From positions 1-36,708 of the forward strand of contig DIKN01000040.1 of NCBI GenBank assembly GCA_002424575.1: 36,708 bases of DNA, in the 5' to 3' direction. Below, piece by piece: positions 26,147 to 33,777 of the stretch. The stretch is from Acholeplasmataceae bacterium UBA5617 (GTDB taxonomy: Bacteria > Bacillota_I > Bacilli_A > Acholeplasmatales > Acholeplasmataceae). Within the stretch, counting starts at the first letter, position 1. Each line of letters starts with the position of its first letter. The notes below the pieces were generated by a model. It did not search any database. It saw nothing but the letters and a program-made list of their open reading frames with translations, and was not told the origin of the DNA. The position numbers and the translations under genes are program-made.

Positions 26147-28327
26147 ATGTCTAAAAAAACCGCATTAAGCGATCAAAAAAAAGCAATCTTTATCCAAGAC
26201 TTGTTAAGCAAAATGACCATTGAAGAAAAAGTAGGGCAACTATACCAAACTGCAATTATGGGCGAGTTTGATTATGGACCAGCATTTGAGAAAAACAATG
26301 TGTCAGTTTTGATAAAAGAAGGAAAACTCGGTTCGATGATTGGACCTTATGACAACAATGTATCAGCGAAACTCCAAAAAATTGCTGTTGAACAATCACG
26401 TTTGGGAATTCCACTCATGTTTTGTAATGACATTATTCATGGTTGCCGTATTGGGTTTCCAGTAAATATTGCCATGGCAGGAAGTTTTCATGCTGAACTT
26501 GTGAAACAATCAGCAGAGGTGATTGCTTTTGAATCAAGTCACAGTGGTACACATGTGACATACGCTCCAATGCTTGATATTGTGAGAGATCCACGATGGG
26601 GTCGCGTGGTTGAAAGCCCAGGTGAAGATCCATATCTGGCTTCAGTCATGGCAGAGGCTTGGGTTAAAGGATTCCAAGGTGAAGATCCATCAGATGGTAA
26701 GCACGTGGGTGCTTGTGCCAAACATTTTGTGGCTTATGGTGCTGCTGAGGCTGGAAGAGAATACAACACCGTAGATATCAGTGAAAGAAGTTTAAGAAAC
26801 ATTTATTTAAAGCCATTTGATAAAGCGGTAAAATCAGGCGTTAAGATGGTTATGTCAGCATTCAATGTCTATGATGGTATACCGATAACAGCTAACAAAT
26901 GGTTGTTAGATGATGTACTTAGGAAAGAAATGGGATTTAATTCAGTGATTGTTTCAGACTACACTTCAACAGAGGAAATACTAAATCATAAGATTGCAAA
27001 GAGTAAAGAAGAAGTTGCTATCAAATGTTTAGATGCAACACTTGACATTGAACTGATCGCAACCTCCTATCTCAAGCATTTACCCGCATTAGCTCTAGAG
27101 AATGCGGATATCATGAAACAGATAAATGCATCGTGTGAACGTGTGCTTCTTCTGAAGTATGAGTTGGGATTATTTGATCATCCTTACAACAACATCCATG
27201 ATGATTTTGAGCGTTATTTTATGTTACCTGAAAACCGCAAAGTTGCATTAAAAATGGCAGAAGAATCGGTTGTCTTACTTGAAAATAAAGAGCATGCTTT
27301 GCCCATCAAAGAAACAGACAAAATCGCTTTAATAGGCCCTTTTAGTACCACTAACCGTTTGGTTGGACCATGGGGTGGCAAAGCTAGAAATGAAGACTGT
27401 GTGACTGTATACGAAGGGTTGTCAAACGTTTTTAAAGATGTAGTGGTTGCTGAAGGATCAACATTAAAAGAAACAAACACAGTATGGTTAAATGAAGCTT
27501 TAGAGATTGCATCTAAATCTGATGTGATTATTTTGGCTTTAGGTGAAGACCAATATGATGCTGGCGAGGCAAATAGTAAGACAAACATTAGTTTATCTGA
27601 TGCACAACTTGAACTGGTAAAAACACTGCACCAACTCAATAAAAAAATGATTGCAATCATATTTTCTGGTAGACCGCTGATTCTTACACCGCTCATTCCT
27701 TATGTGGATGGTTTACTTTATGCATGGTTTTTGGGTACCGAAACAGGACATGCGATAGCAAACTTATTACGTGGGTTTGCTAATCCCTCTGCGCGATTGG
27801 CAATGACATTCCCAAGGCACCAAGGTCAAATTCCTTTGTACTATAATCACATGAATACCGGAAGACCACATGATCCTGTGCATCATCCCAAAAATCATTA
27901 CACATCGCGATATATTGATTCTCCAAATCAGCCACTCTATCCTTTTGGATATGGTTTGAGTTATAGTTGGTTTACATATTCAAATGTCACTTTAAAACAT
28001 GAACAAACCATGCAACAAAAAATAACGGTACAATTCAATTTGACCAACAATACTGAACATGCGGGTTATGAAGTTGTTCAACTATACATCGAAGCGGATT
28101 ATTTTAGTGTGACGCGACCCGTAAACGAATTGAAACAATTTAAAAAAGTATGGCTTAATGCACATGAAACGAAGACAGTTGAACTTGTGTTAACCGAGGA
28201 AGACTTCAAGTCCTATGGTTTTCCAATGGATTTCCAACATGAATCAGCAAGCTATCAAGTCAAACTTTGTCAAAACGCTGAAAAGGTGATGTTTGTTCAA
28301 AGAATTCATTTGAAAGAAGAGGTGTAA
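26147..28327 (+). CDS. GH3 beta-glucosidase, cytosolic
   Basis: A 726-residue glycoside hydrolase family 3 enzyme. The N-terminal barrel carries ACAKHFVAYG and the nucleophile Asp271 in VIVSDYTS; the alpha/beta sandwich domain follows (ILALGEDQYDAGE region); a fibronectin-III-like C-terminal domain ends the protein. No signal peptide. It should remove terminal beta-glucose from imported oligosaccharides. It lies immediately before a GH94 phosphorylase gene, the same pairing known from the Listeria innocua beta-1,2-glucan locus, where the GH3 enzyme prefers sophorose. AAGGAG supports the ATG. Confidence 0.9.
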   Translation: MSKKTALSDQKKAIFIQDLLSKMTIEEKVGQLYQTAIMGEFDYGPAFEKNNVSVLIKEGKLGSMIGPYDNNVSAKLQKIAVEQSRLGIPLMFCNDIIHGCRIGFPVNIAMAGSFHAELVKQSAEVIAFESSHSGTHVTYAPMLDIVRDPRWGRVVESPGEDPYLASVMAEAWVKGFQGEDPSDGKHVGACAKHFVAYGAAEAGREYNTVDISERSLRNIYLKPFDKAVKSGVKMVMSAFNVYDGIPITANKWLLDDVLRKEMGFNSVIVSDYTSTEEILNHKIAKSKEEVAIKCLDATLDIELIATSYLKHLPALALENADIMKQINASCERVLLLKYELGLFDHPYNNIHDDFERYFMLPENRKVALKMAEESVVLLENKEHALPIKETDKIALIGPFSTTNRLVGPWGGKARNEDCVTVYEGLSNVFKDVVVAEGSTLKETNTVWLNEALEIASKSDVIILALGEDQYDAGEANSKTNISLSDAQLELVKTLHQLNKKMIAIIFSGRPLILTPLIPYVDGLLYAWFLGTETGHAIANLLRGFANPSARLAMTFPRHQGQIPLYYNHMNTGRPHDPVHHPKNHYTSRYIDSPNQPLYPFGYGLSYSWFTYSNVTLKHEQTMQQKITVQFNLTNNTEHAGYEVVQLYIEADYFSVTRPVNELKQFKKVWLNAHETKTVELVLTEEDFKSYGFPMDFQHESASYQVKLCQNAEKVMFVQRIHLKEEV

Positions 28328-28330
28328 TAT

Positions 28331-31300
28331 ATGCGTGTAAAAACACAATGCCACGTCATCCCCGTAGGTGAAGGGAAACTTAAATTTCAACTTTTGGAAT
28401 CATCATTGATACACCTTATTTCGTATGAACGAAAAATGATCAATCAACTGCGTATGACGAATGCTGATGATATGTTAGCAAACATTTATTTACGCATTAA
28501 AAAGTCTGATGGTTATGTTTGGAAAAAGGTTATTGGCGAGTCTAGTTGTCGTTATAATGAAAGTCAAATTGAGTACGTTGGACAGTTTCAACAACTGCAA
28601 TATCGCGTTTTAGTGGATGTTAAAGATACCATGTGGTTTTTAAATGTCTTTGTTAAAGGTGATGAAAAAGACGACATTGACGTCTTTTACCTTCAAGACA
28701 TCGGGATTAAAGATGCAGGTGCTATTCGAAACAATGAGGCATACAATTCGCAATACATCGATCATAAAGTATTTAAACATGGTTCTTCGCACGTTATTTG
28801 TTCACTTCAAAATGGCGGACAGAAAGAATATCTGCAAATAGGAGCACTGACACCAACAAAAGGATATGCAACAGATGGGTATCAATTTTTTGGATTATCT
28901 TACAAGGCAACCAATGTGCCTGAAGCGATGATGATGGCATCTTTACCCAATCAGATTTATCAATATGAGTTTGCTTGTGCTGCTTTGCAAAGTGAACCAT
29001 TTAAGGTCAATCGTCATGAAGAACATCACATCACTTTTTACGGCCTTTTTGTTGAACATCATCCTTCAGCCATTCATGAACTTGAATATCAAGCACTTAT
29101 TCAAGACATGTATCAACGTCTTGAACCAGAGCCAAAAGCGATGTTGCCTATAAATAACGACCAGTCTATTTACAGATTAAACCATCTTTTGACAAGCAAA
29201 CCCTTCACACAAGATCAAATTTTTGCGTTTTATCCAGAAAGATATTTTGAAGAATACAAAGATGGGGTATTACTTTCTTTTTTCACCAAGAATCATGAAC
29301 ATGTCGTTTTGCAAGAAAAAGAATTTTTTACCGAAAGAACCCACGGCCATATCATTTTAAATGGGAAGAATCATACCATTAGAGAAGCAGTCTTGGCATC
29401 GACCTCTTTTATCTTTGGTGTTTTTAATTCTCAAATTGTCTTAGGTAATACTTCATTTAGCAAACTTGTAAGTAATACACGAAATGGTTTAAATGTTCAA
29501 AGAGTTAACGGACAACGCATTTTGATCAAACGAGACCAAACATATGAGCTTTTGGGCCTACCTGCAGTATATGAGATGGGTTTTAATTACGCCAAATGGC
29601 TTTATCAAATCGACGATGACATCATCGAAGTGAGATCATATACCCTCATGGATACGGAAGAGATGAATTTAGAAATCGTCTCTCATCGTCAAAAATCTTA
29701 TGAATGGATGATTCTTTCACAAATTGTCATGGGTCCAGATGAACTTTCAAACGATTACGATATGACATGGCATAAAGACCGTGTTGTCATAAAAGCAGTT
29801 CCTGAATCCTTTATCAGCACACAATACCCCCATATAACATATAGCATCTCAATCATCGAAGGAAACATAACGGAAAAGGATGATAATCAGCCTATATTTA
29901 CGGATCAAGCCTTACTTCCATTCTATCTCCATGGTTCAGTCATCAAACTAAACGTCAAAGGAAGTTTAGAAGAACTAAGTACCCCACTTGTTTCTAATTT
30001 TGAACTTGAGTCTCAAAAGTTTCGATCATATTATCGTGATCTCATCAATGGTTATAAGTTAAACATCTCTACAGATAACCCTCATTATACTGAAGTTTCA
30101 AAACTGAACCCCACGATGTATTGGTATACGCACAATGCGCTCATTCATTTTGCCTCACCTCACGGACTTGAGCAGTTCGGTGGTGCTGCATGGGGGACGC
30201 GTGATGTGTGCCAAGGACCTTTCGAATATTTTCTTTCATTAGGCAAATATCAAGAAGCAAGAGCGATCCTTACGTCAGTGTTTTCACACCAATTTGAACA
30301 AAATGGGGATTGGCCACAATGGTTTATGTTTGATAAGTTTTTCAAAATACAGGCAAAAGAATCACATGGTGATATTATTGTTTGGCCATTGAGAAGTGTC
30401 GCACTATACTTAAAGGCATCGCAAGATTTCTCTATCTTAAATGAAAAAATACCATACACTGATTTATCCACATCCTTATTAACAAATTCTGATTCATTGC
30501 TGTCACATATGCTAAAAGCCATTGAACATATCAAGGCGAATTATATTCCTAACACATCCTTGAGCAGTTATGGGGATGGTGATTGGGATGATACTTTGCA
30601 ACCTGCAAATAGCACACTTCGCAAACAGATGATTAGTGGATGGACAACGGCATTGACTTTTGAGACATTTTCGATGTTGGCTGAAGTGTTACAACAGGTT
30701 GAACCTGAAATCGCTAGAGATTTGTCTTTCCAAGCTGAACAAACAAAGAAAGATTACATGAATTATATCGTCAAAGATGACATACCTGCTGGATTTCTAT
30801 ATGTCGGAGAAAACCATGAAATAAGATACATCATCCATCCTCAAGATAAAGAAACACACATGACTTATCGCTTACTGCCTATGAATAGAGGTATTATTTC
30901 TGAATTGTTTGATCAACCGTTAGCAAATCACCTCTATGAAACGATAAAAAAGCATCTTTACCATCCCGATGGTGTTAGATTGATGAATACAACAGTGCCT
31001 TACAAAGGTGGCGAGAATACGTATTTTAAACGTGCTGAAACCTCTGCAAATTTCGGAAGAGAAATTGGCCTGCAATACGTTCATGCGCATATTCGGTTTA
31101 TCGAAGCAATGGCGAAATTAGGGCAAAAAGAGGAAGCTTGGTTGGGTTTGCAAAAAATCAATCCCATCGGAATCAAAGAGATAGTTCCAAATGCCATGGA
31201 AAGACAAGCAAATGCATATTTCTCAAGTAGCGATGGTAATTTCTTAAACCGCTATGAAGCTATGAAAGATTTTAACAAACTTTATACGGGTGAAATTGGT

Positions 31301-31633
31301 GTTAAAGGTGGTTGGCGCATCTATTCAAGTGGTCCTGGGATTTATATCAATCAAATCATTTCACACGTGCTTGGCATAAGAATGGAAGGTAAAACACTCA
31401 TCATTGACCCACAACTTCCATCCTTTTTAGATGGCTTGACTCTCGATTATCAGATACATGGTCAACCGGTGAAATTCGTATTCCATTTAGGTCAAACTGA
31501 GCGAATGATTAAAGTCAATGGTAAACGAATAGAAACGAATGAAAAGCCTTCAACATATCGTGAAGGTGCGCTAGAATTAGAACTTCCTACACAGTGTCAT
31601 CAAGGCTCTTGCATACTTGAATATTTCGGATAA
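28331..31633 (+). CDS. GH94 phosphorylase, resembling 1,2-beta-oligoglucan phosphorylase
   Basis: A 1100-residue cytosolic glycoside phosphorylase. Its length fits 1,2-beta-oligoglucan phosphorylase (SOGP, about 1090-1110 residues) better than cellobiose phosphorylase (about 800). Marks include AYNSQYIDH in the N-terminal beta-domain, GLEQFGGAAWGTRDVCQGP in the barrel, and GDWDDTLQP with the DWDD motif at 751-754, matching the catalytic-acid region (DWND) of GH94. Such an enzyme uses phosphate to release glucose-1-phosphate from beta-1,2-glucans, saving ATP. It starts 3 nt after the GH3 stop with GAGGTG upstream. Substrate linkage is inferred from resemblance and neighbours, not proven. Confidence 0.82.
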   Translation: MRVKTQCHVIPVGEGKLKFQLLESSLIHLISYERKMINQLRMTNADDMLANIYLRIKKSDGYVWKKVIGESSCRYNESQIEYVGQFQQLQYRVLVDVKDTMWFLNVFVKGDEKDDIDVFYLQDIGIKDAGAIRNNEAYNSQYIDHKVFKHGSSHVICSLQNGGQKEYLQIGALTPTKGYATDGYQFFGLSYKATNVPEAMMMASLPNQIYQYEFACAALQSEPFKVNRHEEHHITFYGLFVEHHPSAIHELEYQALIQDMYQRLEPEPKAMLPINNDQSIYRLNHLLTSKPFTQDQIFAFYPERYFEEYKDGVLLSFFTKNHEHVVLQEKEFFTERTHGHIILNGKNHTIREAVLASTSFIFGVFNSQIVLGNTSFSKLVSNTRNGLNVQRVNGQRILIKRDQTYELLGLPAVYEMGFNYAKWLYQIDDDIIEVRSYTLMDTEEMNLEIVSHRQKSYEWMILSQIVMGPDELSNDYDMTWHKDRVVIKAVPESFISTQYPHITYSISIIEGNITEKDDNQPIFTDQALLPFYLHGSVIKLNVKGSLEELSTPLVSNFELESQKFRSYYRDLINGYKLNISTDNPHYTEVSKLNPTMYWYTHNALIHFASPHGLEQFGGAAWGTRDVCQGPFEYFLSLGKYQEARAILTSVFSHQFEQNGDWPQWFMFDKFFKIQAKESHGDIIVWPLRSVALYLKASQDFSILNEKIPYTDLSTSLLTNSDSLLSHMLKAIEHIKANYIPNTSLSSYGDGDWDDTLQPANSTLRKQMISGWTTALTFETFSMLAEVLQQVEPEIARDLSFQAEQTKKDYMNYIVKDDIPAGFLYVGENHEIRYIIHPQDKETHMTYRLLPMNRGIISELFDQPLANHLYETIKKHLYHPDGVRLMNTTVPYKGGENTYFKRAETSANFGREIGLQYVHAHIRFIEAMAKLGQKEEAWLGLQKINPIGIKEIVPNAMERQANAYFSSSDGNFLNRYEAMKDFNKLYTGEIGVKGGWRIYSSGPGIYINQIISHVLGIRMEGKTLIIDPQLPSFLDGLTLDYQIHGQPVKFVFHLGQTERMIKVNGKRIETNEKPSTYREGALELELPTQCHQGSCILEYFG

Positions 31634-31645
31634 TTAAGTTATGAT
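31617..31645 (+). promoter_or_regulatory. Promoter of the regulator/anSME unit
   Basis: -35 TTGAAT (31617-31622), 17-nt spacer, -10 TATGAT (31640-31645). The -35 lies inside the last codons of the GH94 gene. No AAACGTTT operator is near it, so the regulator may be made constitutively. Confidence 0.55.
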
Positions 31646-31672
31646 AAGACAAGAACTAAGGAGTGTGAACAT

Positions 31673-32626
31673 ATGGTTACCATTAAGGATGTTGCTAAAG
31701 CTTCAGGATATAGCATTTCAACTGTTTCATATGCGTTAAATGATTCTGGAAATATTCCACAAAGCACGAAAGATAAAATATGGTCTGTTGCAAAGAAACT
31801 GAAGTACTATCCTAATGCTGCTGCACGCAATCTAAAAAATCAAAATACGATGAATGTTGGTTTTTTCGTTTCAGGTTTTAGTGGTCCTGTATATCACAAA
31901 ATATACGATGGTATTGCGACTGGACTAGAAGGTAGTGACTATAATTTAGTGGTTTCATTTTCTAAAAATGCGAAGAAAATGATTACAGAAAGACAAATTG
32001 ACGCTGCTATCATTTTATGTCCAAAAGTCGAGGACAAAGTGATCAAAATTGCCCAGAACTTGGGCATACCAACGATATTATTAGATCGTCTTAATCCTGG
32101 TGGCGATTTTGTATATTCGCACGTACTTAATTCATATGAGGGTGGAAGAATCGCTACAGAATACTTGATTGAGCAAGGATGTAAAAAGATTGCTTATTTA
32201 TCAGGCATACTCGGAAGCCATGAGAACGAACAACGCTTTTTAGGCTATCAGAATGCACTCAAATCAAAAGGATTACCGCAAATGGTATATTTTGGCGATT
32301 TTACGGAAGATAGTGGAGCATCCATCGTCGAAAAACTTGAAGGTGTGCCTCCATTTGATGGTATATTTTGTGCAAATGATGAAATGGCGATTGGCATGAT
32401 TAACGCTTTTAAAACTTATGGCGTTCATATTCCTAAAGATATTCATGTCATCGGTTTCGATGATGTTGATGTGTCAAAATACATTAATGGTGGTTTATCC
32501 ACAGTCGGTGTAGAACATGAAAAGTGGGGGATTGACGTGGCGAAAGATATGCTTTCGATTTTAAAAGGTGATGCAGTAGAAACACAAAAAATTGTTGGCG
32601 TTAAATTAATCAAACGCAACACATAA
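31673..32626 (+). CDS. LacI-family transcriptional regulator
   Basis: A 317-residue repressor-type regulator. The N-terminal helix-turn-helix (about 3-22, TIKDVAKASGYSISTVSYAL) and hinge region (YYPNAAARNLK) are of the LacI/GalR kind, followed by a periplasmic-binding-protein-like effector domain with IGFDDVDVSKYI. It is the only transcription factor in the window and the natural candidate for binding the AAACGTTT palindromes at 1089, 2050, 11719 and 11838. A sugar released from the target glycan would be the inducer. AAGGAG lies 9-10 nt before the ATG. Confidence 0.9.
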   Translation: MVTIKDVAKASGYSISTVSYALNDSGNIPQSTKDKIWSVAKKLKYYPNAAARNLKNQNTMNVGFFVSGFSGPVYHKIYDGIATGLEGSDYNLVVSFSKNAKKMITERQIDAAIILCPKVEDKVIKIAQNLGIPTILLDRLNPGGDFVYSHVLNSYEGGRIATEYLIEQGCKKIAYLSGILGSHENEQRFLGYQNALKSKGLPQMVYFGDFTEDSGASIVEKLEGVPPFDGIFCANDEMAIGMINAFKTYGVHIPKDIHVIGFDDVDVSKYINGGLSTVGVEHEKWGIDVAKDMLSILKGDAVETQKIVGVKLIKRNT

Positions 32627-32639
32627 TTGGGGATATCAC

Positions 32640-33755
32640 TTGAAAAAAATTTCAATTTTAGTCAAACCGAGTAGTAGTAAATGCAATATGCAATGCAGTT
32701 ATTGTTTCTATGAGGATGTTTCTCTACATCGACTCATTAAAGATTACGGTTTTATGTCGCTTGAAACAATGAAAAAATTAATTGATAGAGCATTTGAATT
32801 GGTCACTCAGGGAAACATCCATTTTGCATTTCAAGGTGGAGAACCCACGTTGATTGGTTTAGTTTTTTATGAAGCCTTTGTCAATTACGTTGCTGAAAAT
32901 AAAACATCTCATCAAGAGGTAACATATTCGATACAAACCAATGGGACAACAATTAACGAAAAATGGGCATCATTTTTTAAAGCGCATCATTTTTTAGTTG
33001 GAATCTCAATTGATGGTACACCTCTACATCATGATACCTATCGTTTTTATCCTTTAAAAAAAGAGACTCATAAAGATATCATGGCTCATCTCGATCTCTT
33101 AAAAGCATATCAGGTTGATACCAATGTCCTTTCCGTCGTTAATAATGACTTTATTGATCATGTTGACGAAATCTATGCGTATTTTAAAAACCATGACTTA
33201 AGATACATGCAGTTTATCCCGGTGATACCTTCTTTTGATGATGCGATGCCTTATCAAGCACTTGACCATGCGCATTATGAGCATTTTTTAAAAACCGTTT
33301 TCGATTATTGGTATGAAGACATCATGAATAAACGATTAACATCTATTCGGTATTTGGACAACATGTTATTAATCTATTTAGGTTATGAACCTGAAAGTTG
33401 TGATTTAAAAGGTGTTTGCTCAATTCAGCATGTGATTGAAGCAGATGGGGGGATTTACCCCTGTGATTTTTATGTGTCTGATAACTACCGATTAGGTAAC
33501 GTGTGGAACCAATCATTTAGTGAGATTCTACAATCCACCAAAGCTAAAGATTTTATTGATGAATCTTTAGTCAAAGCTGATGAATGTTATACATGTCCGT
33601 GGTTTAAATTGTGTAGAACTGGATGCAAAAGAAGAAGAACCGACACGCATAAAGATGCTTATTGCGAGGTTTATAAAGCTTTCTTTCGTTATGCAGATGA
33701 AAAATTTAAGAACGTCGCTCGTATGATTGAGCAAGGTTATCGTATTGATGAATAA
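32640..33755 (+). CDS. Anaerobic sulfatase-maturating radical SAM enzyme (anSME)
   Basis: A 371-residue radical SAM/SPASM protein that converts the active-site cysteine of sulfatases to formylglycine. The radical SAM cluster motif CNMQCSYC places cysteines at 15, 19 and 22; FQGGEPTL follows. The C-terminal third holds the cysteine-rich SPASM region for two further clusters, with CDLKGVC, YPCDF, CYTC, CRTGC and YCEVY. Its evident client is the Cys-type sulfatase at 9460. The start is TTG, supported by GGGGA 6 nt upstream and by the typical N-terminus SILVKPSSSKCN. It lies 13 nt after the regulator gene and is cotranscribed. Oxygen-sensitive chemistry implies anaerobic growth. Confidence 0.9.
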   Translation: MKKISILVKPSSSKCNMQCSYCFYEDVSLHRLIKDYGFMSLETMKKLIDRAFELVTQGNIHFAFQGGEPTLIGLVFYEAFVNYVAENKTSHQEVTYSIQTNGTTINEKWASFFKAHHFLVGISIDGTPLHHDTYRFYPLKKETHKDIMAHLDLLKAYQVDTNVLSVVNNDFIDHVDEIYAYFKNHDLRYMQFIPVIPSFDDAMPYQALDHAHYEHFLKTVFDYWYEDIMNKRLTSIRYLDNMLLIYLGYEPESCDLKGVCSIQHVIEADGGIYPCDFYVSDNYRLGNVWNQSFSEILQSTKAKDFIDESLVKADECYTCPWFKLCRTGCKRRRTDTHKDAYCEVYKAFFRYADEKFKNVARMIEQGYRIDE

Positions 33756-33756
33756 A

Positions 33757-33777
33757 AAAAGGAGTTTGACTCCTTTT
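33757..33777. terminator. Bidirectional Rho-independent terminator
   Basis: Perfect 9-bp stem AAAAGGAGT/ACTCCTTTT with loop TTG, between converging genes. T-rich runs follow on both strands (TTTTATTTT on plus, T7 on minus). It overlaps the stop codon of the minus-strand GH35-like gene. Confidence 0.88.

Noticed and set aside
27424..27431. Fifth AAACGTTT copy inside the GH3 gene
   Set aside because: Lies deep in coding sequence with no promoter nearby and flanks unlike the other four; most likely chance.
27214..27696. 160-codon open frame on the minus strand inside the GH3 gene
   Set aside because: Fully antisense to a well-supported GH3 gene, without ribosome binding site, promoter or recognisable protein features.
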